Source of the DNA: Fimbriimonas ginsengisoli Gsoil 348 | Lineage (GTDB): Bacteria > Armatimonadota > Fimbriimonadia > Fimbriimonadales > Fimbriimonadaceae | Assembly: GCF_000724625.1 (NCBI RefSeq) | Contig: NZ_CP007139.1 | Coordinates: forward strand, 1,674,001 to 1,738,000 | Length of the DNA: 64,000 nt | Reading direction: 5' to 3' | Shown: in pieces, positions 41,345 through 50,722 of the stretch | How the letters are laid out: each line of letters opens with the position of its first letter | How positions within the stretch are numbered: position 1 is the first letter of the stretch | Notes under the pieces: model-generated | The model's input: only the letters and a program-made list of their open reading frames with translations | Database searches by the model: none | What the model was told of the DNA's origin: nothing | Position numbers and translations under genes: made by a program

Positions 41345-42991
41345 ATGTTCACTCCTCTTCCCCTGATCCTCCTAGCTGGCCCACCGGTCCTTGCGCCGCG
41401 GCAAGCTCAGAATGCGCCCATCACGAGGCAGGAAACACTGCGCGGCAGCATCACTCCGGAGCGTGCGTAGTGGGATGTTCTGCATTACGATCTTTCGATT
41501 GCGTTCTCCCCGCGCACGCGCTCCATTCGTGGAGTGAATTTGATCACATTCAAAGTCCTCAAGCCCGGACATAAGATGCAGATCGACCTGCAGGCGCCCC
41601 TCTCCATTTCGAAGGTGCTGCAGGACGGGCGGCCGCTCACGTTTGAGCGCGAGGGGAACGTCTACTGGGTCGAGTTCGAACGAGACCTTCCGGCCGGGTC
41701 GGAAAGGAAGATCGAGGTGCACTACGGAGGTCGACCGAAAGTTGCCACAAATCCGCCTTGGGACGGCGGGATCACTTGGGGACGAGACGATCTCGGAGAC
41801 TGGTTCATCAACACAACCTGCGAAGGGCTTGGCGCCAGTGCCTGGTGGCCCAACAAGGACATCGGCTACGACGAACCGGATCGCGGGATGAACATCAACA
41901 TGACCGTGCCGGAGGACCTCGTCGATGTATCGAACGGTCGTCTCAAGGGAGTCGATCATGACCCCAAGGCAAAGACGAAGACCTACCACTGGCTTGTCAA
42001 GTCGCCGATCAACAACTACGGCGTGAACGCCAACATCGGCAAGTACGTGAGCTGGACCGACCGTTACCAGGGCCTCGGGGGCACGTTAGACCTCGGCTAC
42101 TGGGTGCTGCCGCACCAGAAGGCGGCGGCGATGAAGACCTTTAAGGAAGTGCGCCGGATGCTCAAGGCATTCGAGCACTGGTTCGGCAAGTACCCCTGGT
42201 ATGCCGACGGATACAAACTCGTCACGGTGCTGTACCCCGGTATGGAGCACCAGAGCTCGGTGACCTACGGCAATTACTTCCGCAACGGCTACCGCGAGAG
42301 CGACCCCAGCCCCGGCAGCCGCTACGGCAAGAAATTCGACTTCATCATCGTTCACGAATCCGCGCACGAGTGGTGGGGGAACAACTTCTCCATGCGAGAC
42401 GCGGCCGACATGTGGATCCACGAGAGCTTCGCCAACTACGCCGAGAGCCTGTTCGTGGAGTACTACTGGGGTAAGAAGGCCGGTCAGGATTACGTGATCG
42501 GCACCCGCAGCATGATCCTGAACGACAAGCCGATCATCGGCATCTACGGAGCCAATCGGGAAGGGTCAGGCGACATGTACCCCAAGGGTGGAAACATGCT
42601 GCACACCATCCGGCAGATCGTCGGCAACGACGAGAAGTGGCGCTCGATCCTGCAGGGTCTCCAACGCGACTTCTGGCACCAGACGGTTACGTCCCGGCAA
42701 GTCGAGAACTACATCTCCGCCCACGCGGGAGTCGACCTGAGCAAGGTCTTCGATCAATACCTGCGCACCACCAAGGTGCCGATGCTGCAGTACAAGATAG
42801 AGGGGCGCCAGCTTTCATTCCGCTGGGACCGAGTCGTGCCGGGATTCGACATGCCAGTCCGGGTCAGCATCAACGGCAAGGCGAGAGAGATAAGTCCGAG
42901 GGAAACCCTCTCAACCCTCAAGTTTGTCGAGCCGATTCGTTCGTTCACGGTCGACCGAAATTACTACGTGAAGTCAGAGATGATGAAGTAG
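41345..42991 (+). pseudogene. M1-family metallopeptidase broken by an in-frame amber codon
   Basis: The frame starts at ATG 41345 with a signal peptide (MFTPLPLILLAGPPVLAPRQ), runs to TAG at 41468-41470, then continues without a shift to 42991. Across the stop it reads TLRGSITPERA, stop, WDVLHYDLSIAFSPRTRSIRG. Related M1 peptidases have a Trp-type residue here (ERAWWDVxHYDL), so TGG changed to TAG is likely. The downstream part keeps the full zinc site HESAHEWWG...HESFANYAE with normal 18-residue spacing, and GMEHQS for the exopeptidase site. A GTG at 41534 could restart translation, but the product would lack the signal peptide. A sequencing error is the alternative. Confidence 0.8.
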
Positions 42992-43560
42992 CGCCGCGCG
43001 GTACCAGGTCGAAATTAGGTTCACCGGCGGGAAGTGGTCACAACGGCCGTGCATTCGATTAAGAAGAGCTAGCAAATTCGCTCTTTCGGTTTGGATGAGA
43101 GAGCATTCCACCGGTCGCCAGCCTCGGACGTTACGACCATTCGCTCCATAGCCACTACCCCTCCTTGTCGATCTCATCCGGCCACCTCACTTCCGTGCAC
43201 CAGGGGTGCTTCGATGTAGAGCCTCTGGGCTGGACGTCCATATCGTGACGCTATGCAAGCGCCGCGCAACTTACCCTAATCCCCGTGTTAATGGTCACCA
43301 ACAAAATAGATTGACAATCCGTATTCACCCGTAGCCCGGGGATTTATCCCCGGAGAGACCTTGAACCGCGGCTAAAGCCACGGGCCACGGTTGAAATCAC
43401 ATCAGGGAAATGAAACCTAATTTGTCAATGACCATCAACTTCCACCCCTGACCTCTTTGCGTCCTAAGGAAGGCGCCCGGGGGCGCAAATCCCTCCTTGG
43501 TGAGGGCTCGATGTCCGGGCACACGGCTACGCCGTTGGGGAGATTGCTCACTTTGACCAC
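42992..43560. other. Long intergenic stretch around the 146-bp repeat
   Basis: About 570 bases with no supported gene. The repeat at 43291-43436 is the only structured feature I can point to. The rest is low in signals and may be remnants. Confidence 0.5.
43291..43436 (+). repeat. 146-bp compound palindromic element, copy 1
   Basis: Near-identical to 57803-57950 in the same orientation. It starts ATGGTCACCAACAAAATAGA and ends ATTTGTCAATGACCATC. ATTGACAA near the left end and TTGTCAAT near the right end are inverted. Inside, an outer stem CCCGTAGCCC/GGGCCACGG encloses the hairpin CCGGGGAT-TT-ATCCCCGG and a second small hairpin around CGGCTAAAGCC. It has no coding capacity. It looks like a MITE- or REP-like mobile element. 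Confidence 0.9.
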
Positions 43561-46131
43561 CTAGCGGACTCGGGACATGTACTTCCGATACAGGTCGGTG
43601 TAGTGGCTCTCCAGCGCGACCGGCTTGCCGTCGATGAATAGGTAGCGAAGGTGGGTGGTCACCTCCAGGGGGTCGCCGTCGGTGACGATGACGTTCGCCA
43701 CTTTGCCGGGCTGCAGCGAGCCGTATCGATCGTCCACCCCGAGGATCTTGGCGGCGTCGAGAGTGAGGGCGCGCATCGCGGCGTCGTGGGAGAGTCCGAA
43801 CGCGCACATTCGGCCGACCCGGTACGGGAGGTTCATGGCGGTCTCCCAGCCTTGGGAGGCGAAGGCGAACCGCACGCCCGTATCGGCGAGGACGGACGCG
43901 AAAGCCATCGGCGTGTCGTACGGATCGAATTCATTCGACGGCTCATCCGACTCGGGGCACTCGCCCGCGGGCGGGACCGCGATTACCGGAATATCGCTAT
44001 CGCGCAGCGTCTTCGAGAGCTTCCAAGCCTCTTCTCCGCCCACGATCACCGCCTTCAGCTTGAGCGCTTTCGCGGTGGCCACGGCCCAGCGGATCGTGTC
44101 TTCGGTTCCGGCGTGGAACATCACCGGCCGCTTCCCTTGGACGAACGGGCGAAGCGCCTCCAGCTTCACGTCGGTTGCAATCGGCTCGTTTGCCGATTTC
44201 GCTTCGTCGTACCGCTTGGCGGCTTCGAAATAGCTCTTGAGCTGCTGGCGGCGCTCCTTGATTCCGGACTCTCGCTTCTCGATTTCGTCGGGTGGGAAGA
44301 AGGAGCGGAAGCGGGCGGGCAAGCCGGCGGGAACGTTCACGTCGAGCCCGACGGAGCCTTCGATCCGCATCCCCTCGACGGTCGTTCCGAGGGTGCTGAC
44401 GAGTCCGGATTGGCCGGAGACGATCCCCGCCGACGGATACACCACAGCGGACGTGATTCCGTTGTATCGGACCTTGGGGAAGTGAATGCTTTCCGGATTC
44501 ACGGCGTTTGCCCCTCGTAGGTCGGGGGCGTAGTCGCCATTCTCCCGCTCGTCGGTCGCCGACGGGACCTGGCCGATCTCGATCAGTCCGAGCTGCGAGC
44601 CTGCGTCGATCATTCCGGGATACACATGCAGGCCGCGCCCGTCGACGCGCACCGTTCCGGCAGTGACTTCGACCTTCGCGCCAACGGCGGCGATCTTGCC
44701 GTTCTCGATCAGGACGGTCGAGTTGAGCTGGACCGGTCCCGAGATCGGGTGCACGGTCGCGCCCGAGATCAGATAGCTCTTGCCGGCTGGCGGGAGCGGG
44801 GTATCGACGGAAAACGGCTTGAACTCGAGAGTTTGCGTGGAGAGGGAGCGGTGGTTGACGCCGAACGCGTCACGCCGCTCGAAGTACGGCTCGCCTTCGA
44901 TGAAGGTCATTACGCACTTCGTGTAGTTGCTCATCGGATGGCCGTCCCAGATGGCCATGTCGCCATCCTTGCCGACCTCGATCGAGCCGACCTTCCCGTC
45001 GACTCCGAGCTGAATCGCGGGATTGATGGTGATCATCCGCAGAGCCCGCTCGGGAGAAGTTCCGTAGCGAATCGCCTTGGCGGCGTCTTGGGTGAGCGGG
45101 ACGTTTCCGCCTTCCGTATCGGTGTTGATCGAGACGAGGACCCCGGCCTTGTCGAGGATGGTCGACGCGACCGGCGCGGAGTCGATGACCTCCAGCTTAT
45201 AGGCGAAGCCGTCGCCGAAGATCGAGACCGGAACGTGGGCGGCGGCAAGCTCGGGAGCGATCTTGTAACCCTCCAGGGCGTGCTGCATCGTGAGGTTGAA
45301 GTGGTATTCCTGGCTGAGCCGAACCATCATCAGCATCTCGTCCTGCCGGTACGAGTGGCACTGGACGCGGATCTTCCCCTGAAGGATCTCGGCAAGGGCC
45401 TCCAGCCGCAAGTCGCGGCGAGGAGGGGCGATGCGCGGGTCGCTGCGGTGTTGCCGATAGTTGTCCCATCGGGCGATGTAATCCTTGGCATCCGCGAAGG
45501 CGCGGCGGTAAACCGCTTCGACACCCATTCGAGTTGCCGGGAAGCGCGGGTCGGTGTCTTGCCCGCCGGACTCCTTGACGTTCTCGCCGAGCGCGAACTT
45601 GATCATTCGGGGCGCGCCGGGGAACGGGAGGTCGGCGGTCGGATGCCGCCATTTGTGTTTGATGACGATGCTTTGGCCGCCGATCGGGTTGGCGCTGCCG
45701 TGGAGAAGCATTCCAGTGGTGATGCCGCTGGCAAGCGCGAAGTAAAGGCTCGGCTGGTCCGCGTTCAGCACGTCGGCCATCCGGACTTCGGCGGAAATGG
45801 AGTCGGATTCGTTGATGTCGTCCGCGCCTCGGTGGGAGTGCGCGTCGACCAATCCGGGGGTGACGAACTTGCCGGTCGCGTCGACGACCTTTATTCCGGC
45901 GGGCGCGCTGAGGTTCTTACCGACGGCGACGATGTGGCCGTTTTGGATGAGGACATCGGCGCCATCGAGGAACCCACGCGTGATGGTGAGCACGCGGCCA
46001 TTCCTGATGAGGACGTTTCCGCCAGTGGTGAAGGTCGGCTTTCGCTGGGCCTCGAACTCGCTCGGATAGGTTTGGGCAAAGCCGATCGTCGCCAGGGACG
46101 CGAGGGCGGCGATAAGCGAGGTCCGGATCAT
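43561..46131 (-). CDS. Secreted double-domain amidohydrolase
   Basis: 856 residues with a signal peptide (IRTSLIAALASLATIGFAQ). Two amidohydrolase-like halves follow each other. Half 1 (about 35-430) has the metal motif VDAHSHRG and imidazolonepropionase-like text (VLIRNGRVLTI, GKFVTPGLVDAHSH, DGDMAIWDGHP). Half 2 (about 450-856) repeats the scheme (YLISGATVHPISGPVQ, GLHVYPGMIDAGSQLG) but lacks the His-x-His. It ends with VANVIVTDGDPLEV. Only half 1 is therefore likely catalytic. The substrate is unknown. Its start overlaps the stop of the 47543 gene by four bases, so the two are co-translated. Confidence 0.85.
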   Translation of the reverse strand: MIRTSLIAALASLATIGFAQTYPSEFEAQRKPTFTTGGNVLIRNGRVLTITRGFLDGADVLIQNGHIVAVGKNLSAPAGIKVVDATGKFVTPGLVDAHSHRGADDINESDSISAEVRMADVLNADQPSLYFALASGITTGMLLHGSANPIGGQSIVIKHKWRHPTADLPFPGAPRMIKFALGENVKESGGQDTDPRFPATRMGVEAVYRRAFADAKDYIARWDNYRQHRSDPRIAPPRRDLRLEALAEILQGKIRVQCHSYRQDEMLMMVRLSQEYHFNLTMQHALEGYKIAPELAAAHVPVSIFGDGFAYKLEVIDSAPVASTILDKAGVLVSINTDTEGGNVPLTQDAAKAIRYGTSPERALRMITINPAIQLGVDGKVGSIEVGKDGDMAIWDGHPMSNYTKCVMTFIEGEPYFERRDAFGVNHRSLSTQTLEFKPFSVDTPLPPAGKSYLISGATVHPISGPVQLNSTVLIENGKIAAVGAKVEVTAGTVRVDGRGLHVYPGMIDAGSQLGLIEIGQVPSATDERENGDYAPDLRGANAVNPESIHFPKVRYNGITSAVVYPSAGIVSGQSGLVSTLGTTVEGMRIEGSVGLDVNVPAGLPARFRSFFPPDEIEKRESGIKERRQQLKSYFEAAKRYDEAKSANEPIATDVKLEALRPFVQGKRPVMFHAGTEDTIRWAVATAKALKLKAVIVGGEEAWKLSKTLRDSDIPVIAVPPAGECPESDEPSNEFDPYDTPMAFASVLADTGVRFAFASQGWETAMNLPYRVGRMCAFGLSHDAAMRALTLDAAKILGVDDRYGSLQPGKVANVIVTDGDPLEVTTHLRYLFIDGKPVALESHYTDLYRKYMSRVR

Positions 46132-47543
46132 CGCCCCACCTCCCCACCGAAGCGGTTGCGCGGGGTCGTTCCGACCGGCTTCGCTTCCGGATCGATCTTG
46201 TGGCCGTCGATGTAAAGCATCTTCACTTTTGTCTTTTCGTCCAGGAAATCGGCGGTCATGGCGACGACGTTGGCGGTCTTGCCTACCTCCAGGGTGCCGA
46301 GCTGGCGCTCGACCCCGAAGATCTTGGCGGCGTCCAGAGTGAGCGCGCGGAGCGCGACGTCGCGCGGCAGGCCGTTCTTAACCGCGGCCCGAAGGAACCC
46401 GATGAACTCTTTGGGATCTTTGCACCCGCGGTCGGTGAGCGCGAACGGGATACCGGCTTGGCGGAGGGCGTCGGCATTCTTCACCGTCTCCTGATAGAGC
46501 CGGGACCGCTCGGCGATCCGCTCGGGGAGCTCAGGTACGGGTGCGTCGCCGGGATCGTCCGCCGTCTTCGGGGGTGTTTTTGGGTCGGGCGGCTTGGGGG
46601 CGACCGGCTCGGGGCCAAAGTTGAGGCTCAGCAGAACCGGCGCTCCGCTTGCCTTGATCTGGTCGATCCTCCGGTATGCCTGTAAGCCGCCGACGAGGAT
46701 CGGGCGGAGGTGGAGTTCGGCGGCGAAATTAAGCGCTCGGTCGATCTGAGAGGTGGTATCGGCCTCGATGCCGGTCGGCAAGCTTCGATCGAGGGCGGGA
46801 AGAAGCGCCTCCAGAGTCATATCGGACGGCGGCCGTTGAGCGCCGCCGGCCTGGAAAGCTTGCGTCGTCGCGCGATACCCCTGAGCGTCGACGAACGCCT
46901 GTCGAACGTGGGAGATCCTTCCCAGCAGGCTGGCCGGGTAGCCGCCGCCGAACCCGAACCCTCCACCGAAGGTCATGGCGAGCATCGTCCGAGGCGAGAC
47001 GACGGCGTCGCGGGCGGGGCGGCCGGAGAGATTGGCGAGAGTTCCGATACCGTTCAGATAGCCACCGCCGGGCGCGATCATCAGCGTGGTGAACCCAACG
47101 TTTCGGTAGGGCCGGGCAACGTCGTCGGTAAGGGTCAAGTATTGGCGGGCCTGCAGCTCGGGACGGACTCCCTTTCGATTCGCCTCCCGCATGAATGCGG
47201 GCGCGTAGTCGCTGGTGGGGGGTGACGCGTCCTGGTTAGGATCCGCCGCTGGAGGCTTGACCCCGCTATTCGTGAAGGAATTGATGAGTCCGGGGAAGAG
47301 CGTTAGGCCCTTTCCGTCGAGCACCTCGGCGCCCGGCGGCACGCTTGCGTCCGGCCCTACGGCGACGATCAGGCCGTCTCTGATGACCAGGTTTCCCTTC
47401 TCGATCACTCGCCCGTCTCCGATCTCGATCCGAGCGCCCACGATCGCCTGCACGCGGTTTTCGGAGGGGATAGAGCTCTGGCCAAACGCCGCGGGCGCGA
47501 CGAGGGCAAAGGCTAGAAGTCCGACACTACGTTGAAGTCTCAT
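46128..47543 (-). CDS. Amidohydrolase-like secreted protein without the His-x-His site
   Basis: 471 residues, signal peptide LLAFALVAPAAFGQ. It has the amidohydrolase composite fold at both ends (AIVGARIEIGDGRVIEKGN, later TLEVGKTANVVAMTADFL). At the position of the metal-binding His-x-His it reads LFPGLINSFTNSG, so zinc binding should be lost. It is closest to half 2 of the next gene, which has the same loss. It may be a partner or structural subunit rather than an enzyme. Confidence 0.8.
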   Translation of the reverse strand: MRLQRSVGLLAFALVAPAAFGQSSIPSENRVQAIVGARIEIGDGRVIEKGNLVIRDGLIVAVGPDASVPPGAEVLDGKGLTLFPGLINSFTNSGVKPPAADPNQDASPPTSDYAPAFMREANRKGVRPELQARQYLTLTDDVARPYRNVGFTTLMIAPGGGYLNGIGTLANLSGRPARDAVVSPRTMLAMTFGGGFGFGGGYPASLLGRISHVRQAFVDAQGYRATTQAFQAGGAQRPPSDMTLEALLPALDRSLPTGIEADTTSQIDRALNFAAELHLRPILVGGLQAYRRIDQIKASGAPVLLSLNFGPEPVAPKPPDPKTPPKTADDPGDAPVPELPERIAERSRLYQETVKNADALRQAGIPFALTDRGCKDPKEFIGFLRAAVKNGLPRDVALRALTLDAAKIFGVERQLGTLEVGKTANVVAMTADFLDEKTKVKMLYIDGHKIDPEAKPVGTTPRNRFGGEVGR

Positions 47544-47706
47544 AGGGCGGATAACACGATAGCAGGTCCCGCCCGCACAGTGAAGTTATGAGAACCGAGA
47601 GCGCCATTGAAGAAGGGGGTTCGCATCGAAGCTTCTTGCCTCCGACTAACGTCTCCTCTGCGGAACCGGTCCGACCCCTTGCCGAGTCCCATTGCTAAAG
47701 GACCAT

Positions 47707-47737
47707 GCGTCGGCAACATCGCCGACGCCTGCCACGG
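47707..47737 (+). repeat. Hairpin GCGTCGGC / GCCGACGC ending in TGCCACGG
   Basis: Arms 47707-47714 and 47721-47728, loop AACATC, followed by CTGCCACGG. The tail matches those at 10293-10300 and 58063-58070. It lies just before the ribosome-binding site of the 47747 gene and could affect its translation. Confidence 0.65.
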
Positions 47738-47746
47738 AGGCTGAAA

Positions 47747-48223
47747 ATGTTAATCAAAAGGACCGTCGTTCAAGAAGAACCGCAACCGGAAACGAATATA
47801 ACGGTCGTCCGACCGGAGCGAAATACCGGGCTCCTTGCGGGACTGGGGATCGCGACTCTGTTGGCAATCGGCGCGATCGCGTATCTGTCTTGGTATTTGC
47901 CGAATCAGAACGCGTACGAGCAACCGGTTGCGACGCAGCCGGTCGAAAGCGGCCGGGCCGAGCGTCTGCAAAACCCCGCGCCCAAGCCGAATACGGTGAT
48001 CGTTAACCCGCCCGCGGTGATCCAAACCCCGCCGCCGGTAGTGACCCCGCCGCCGGTCGTGGTGACTCCGCCCCAGCACACGGTCATCGTTCCCGGTTCC
48101 TCGTCGCCCCCACCCGAGCGACCGACGAACAATGACGACCACACCAACACCACGCCCGATACGAGCACCAATAACGGCGGCTCGAACCAGTCCGACATGA
48201 ACGGTTCCACCACCGGTGGCTAG
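47747..48223 (+). CDS. Membrane-anchored Pro-rich protein
   Basis: 158 residues from ATG 47747, with GGAGG nine bases upstream. The frame is open to 47705, but that part lies in a palindrome. A short cytoplasmic segment (MLIKRTVVQEEPQPE) precedes one membrane helix (LLAGLGIATLLAIGAIAYLSW, about 30-50). An extracytoplasmic tail follows, rich in Pro/Val (NPPAVIQTPPPVVTPPPVVV) and then Asn/Thr/Ser/Gly. No domain is recognised. A terminator follows at 48233. Confidence 0.7.
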   Translation: MLIKRTVVQEEPQPETNITVVRPERNTGLLAGLGIATLLAIGAIAYLSWYLPNQNAYEQPVATQPVESGRAERLQNPAPKPNTVIVNPPAVIQTPPPVVTPPPVVVTPPQHTVIVPGSSSPPPERPTNNDDHTNTTPDTSTNNGGSNQSDMNGSTTGG

Positions 48224-48232
48224 TCGCTCGAA

Positions 48233-48260
48233 CGGCTTGGACGCTTAGGCGTCCAAGCCG
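48233..48260 (+). terminator. Terminator-like hairpin after the Pro-rich protein gene
   Basis: CGGCTTGGACGC (48233-48244), loop TTAG, GCGTCCAAGCCG (48249-48260), then ATTTAT. Ten bases after the stop. The T-tract is short. Confidence 0.75.
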
Positions 48261-48284
48261 ATTTATGGCGGGTACCCTGCGAGG

Positions 48285-49241
48285 ATGCCCGCGATAGAAC
48301 CGGCAGCCAAGCTTGCCCTGCAGCGGCACTACGTAGCCGCTCGGGCGGATCGCCCGGTTGCCCTGTCCGGCCGATTGGACGATCCTCAATGGGGTGGCGC
48401 GGGTTGGTCGGATGAGTTCGTCGACATCCTTGGTTCGCACGCTCCGAAGCCCCGTTTTAGGACCCGCATGAAAATGATGTGGGACGACGAGCACCTCTAC
48501 ATCGGAGCCGAATTAGAGGAGCCGCACGTTTGGGCCACCCTAACCGAACACGATTCGGTGATCTTTCACGATAACGATTTCGAGGTTTTCGTGGACCCTG
48601 ACGGAGATTGCCAACTGTACGGCGAGCTGGAGATCAACGCGCTTAATACGACCTGGGACCTGCTGCTCGTGAAGCCGTACCGGGCCGGGGGGCCCGCCAT
48701 CAATGGCTGGGAGATCAAGGGGCTGCGCACGGCGGTGCACGTGGACGGCACGTTGAATGATCCAACGGATACCGACCGCGGCTGGAGCGTCGAAATCGCC
48801 ATCCCGTGGGCCAGCCTTTCCGAGATCGCCCACCGAAACCTACCGCCAAAAGCAGGGGACTTTCTGCGGATCAACTTCTCCCGGGTGCAGTGGGAGCACG
48901 AGATCGTCGACGGCAAGTACCGCAAAGTGCCGGGGCGGCCGGAAGATAATTGGGTCTGGTCACCGCAGGGGGTGGTCGACATGCACCGGCCGGAGCGGTG
49001 GGGGTGGGTTCACTTTTCCTCGTCGGCATCGGAGCCCCCACGCGAGCCGGCGACGCTGTTCGAAGTTTACGAGGCGCAACGTCTGTTTCGCGGCCACCAC
49101 GGGCACTGGTCTTCGCGTGAAGAGGAGCTTGGGCTTGCCCCCATTCCCGGTTTGCGGATCGAGACCACCGCTTCGTTTTTAGAATTGTCCCTTGGGGATT
49201 GGCGGCTCGACCACGACTCCCGGCTATGGCGGGTTTCGTAG
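48285..49241 (+). CDS. CBM9-like carbohydrate-binding protein
   Basis: 318 residues from ATG 48285. Text typical of family 9 carbohydrate-binding-like proteins: ALSGRLDDPQWGGAGWSDEFVDI near 30, TRMKMMWDDEHLYIGAELEEP near 62, FHDNDFEVFVDPDGD near 92, ELEINALNTTWDLLL near 115 and GWSVEIAIPWASLSE near 165. No signal peptide or linked enzyme domain is seen, so the protein stands alone and may be cytoplasmic. The start of the next gene lies 16 bases downstream. Confidence 0.82.
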   Translation: MPAIEPAAKLALQRHYVAARADRPVALSGRLDDPQWGGAGWSDEFVDILGSHAPKPRFRTRMKMMWDDEHLYIGAELEEPHVWATLTEHDSVIFHDNDFEVFVDPDGDCQLYGELEINALNTTWDLLLVKPYRAGGPAINGWEIKGLRTAVHVDGTLNDPTDTDRGWSVEIAIPWASLSEIAHRNLPPKAGDFLRINFSRVQWEHEIVDGKYRKVPGRPEDNWVWSPQGVVDMHRPERWGWVHFSSSASEPPREPATLFEVYEAQRLFRGHHGHWSSREEELGLAPIPGLRIETTASFLELSLGDWRLDHDSRLWRVS

Positions 49242-49257
49242 CGATATAGTGGTAGCC

Positions 49258-50652
49258 ATGCGTCGCGTGGCTGCCCTCATTGGCTTTCTTATTCCGCTCC
49301 TTGCTCAAGCTCAGCAAGCGCCGACCTACCCGGTTTTCGAAAACGACAAGCTCCCGATCTCGCTTTACAAGCAGCGGCGCGAAGCGATCGAGTCGCAGCT
49401 CGGAGCGAGCGGGGCGGCGATCCTCTTCACGAATCCGGAGCGGAATCGCACCAACGACACCGACTTTCGGTTTCGAGCTGACTCTAATTTCCTCTATCTG
49501 ACGGGGTTCGAGGAGCCGGACGCGGTTCTGGTTCTTGCGCCGGGCGGCATCGATATCGATGGCCGTCGCGTGAGGGAAGTGCTACTCGTCAACGAAAGCA
49601 ATCCGACTTCGGAGACTTGGCTGGGATACCGCATGGGATCGCAGGGGGTCATGAGCCTCCTCGGGGTCGAGCTTGCGCTCCCGAATCGCCGCTTGGGCGA
49701 CGTGCTGGAGGCGCTGGGGAAAACGCCGGGGCTGAAACTGGCCCGGCCCCTCGTTCCGCCCGATCCGTCCGGTTTGGTCGCGACGATGTCGAACAGCGTG
49801 AACGAGTGGCGCAAGGGGCTCGCAAGTAACGACCTGAACGTTAATTCCGCGCTCGCGAAGATGCGGGTCATCAAATCTCCCGAGGAAATCGTGCTGCTCC
49901 GCAAGGCGGCGGAGGCGTCGGTAATGGGGCACTTGGAGGCGATGCGAAGCGTGCAGCCGGGGATGCGCGAATACGAGATTCAGGCGTTGGTGGAGTATGT
50001 GTTCGCTCGAAACGGGTGCGAATCGGTGGCTTACAATTCGATCGTCGGCTCAGGTCCGAACTCGACGATCCTTCACTACGAAGCCGATCGGCGCCTTATG
50101 GAGAAGGGGGATATCGTTTGTATGGACGTCGCGGGCGAGTACCATGGATATGCCGCGGATGTGACAAGAAGTTTCCCGGTCAGTGGGAAATTTTCTCCCG
50201 AACAGAAGGCGATTTACGAAATCGTTCTCGCCGCTCAAGACGCGGGAATCGCAGCCTGCAAAGCGGGGGCTCCGTTCAGTTCCGCCCACGTGGCCGCCGC
50301 TAAGATTTTGGGTGACGGGCTCCTCAAGTTGGGAGTCATTACCGACCGGAACCAGCTTGGACGGTACTTCATGCATGGCACGAGCCACTATGTGGGCCTG
50401 GACGTCCACGATGCGCACGGCGACAATACGTTGCGCGAAGGAGCCGAGCTGACCGTCGAGCCGGGAATCTACATCAAAGCCGGCAGCCCGTGCGACAAGA
50501 AGTGGTGGAATATCGGCGTGCGCATCGAAGACGACATCCTGGTAACCGCCAACGGCCCCGTCAACCTCTCCGCGGGCGCTCCCAGGAAGGTTCGGGATAT
50601 CGAAGCGCTGATGCGGCAGCGGGGAATCGGGAACATCCGGCTGCGCAAGTAG
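49258..50652 (+). CDS. Secreted Xaa-Pro aminopeptidase (M24B)
   Basis: 464 residues from ATG 49258, chosen because a signal peptide follows directly (MRRVAALIGFLIPLLAQAQ). The frame is open to 49192 inside the CBM9 gene. An AMP_N domain occupies about 25-170, then the pita-bread M24 domain. The five metal ligands are present: D290 (CMDVAGEYHGYAADVTR), D301, H377 (GTSHYVGLDVHD), E401 (TVEPGIYI) and E424 (VRIEDDILVT). It removes an N-terminal residue next to proline and acts outside the cytoplasm. Confidence 0.93.
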   Translation: MRRVAALIGFLIPLLAQAQQAPTYPVFENDKLPISLYKQRREAIESQLGASGAAILFTNPERNRTNDTDFRFRADSNFLYLTGFEEPDAVLVLAPGGIDIDGRRVREVLLVNESNPTSETWLGYRMGSQGVMSLLGVELALPNRRLGDVLEALGKTPGLKLARPLVPPDPSGLVATMSNSVNEWRKGLASNDLNVNSALAKMRVIKSPEEIVLLRKAAEASVMGHLEAMRSVQPGMREYEIQALVEYVFARNGCESVAYNSIVGSGPNSTILHYEADRRLMEKGDIVCMDVAGEYHGYAADVTRSFPVSGKFSPEQKAIYEIVLAAQDAGIAACKAGAPFSSAHVAAAKILGDGLLKLGVITDRNQLGRYFMHGTSHYVGLDVHDAHGDNTLREGAELTVEPGIYIKAGSPCDKKWWNIGVRIEDDILVTANGPVNLSAGAPRKVRDIEALMRQRGIGNIRLRK

Positions 50653-50722
50653 GGTTCGGCCTTAGCCAAGCCCGCCGTGGTACCGACAAGGGCGTTAAGC
50701 TCGTAGAAACCGATAGAACAGC

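Noticed and set aside
44626-46215. Open frame of about 530 codons opposite the amidohydrolase gene
   Set aside because: Antisense shadow. The amidohydrolase has a signal peptide and family motifs.
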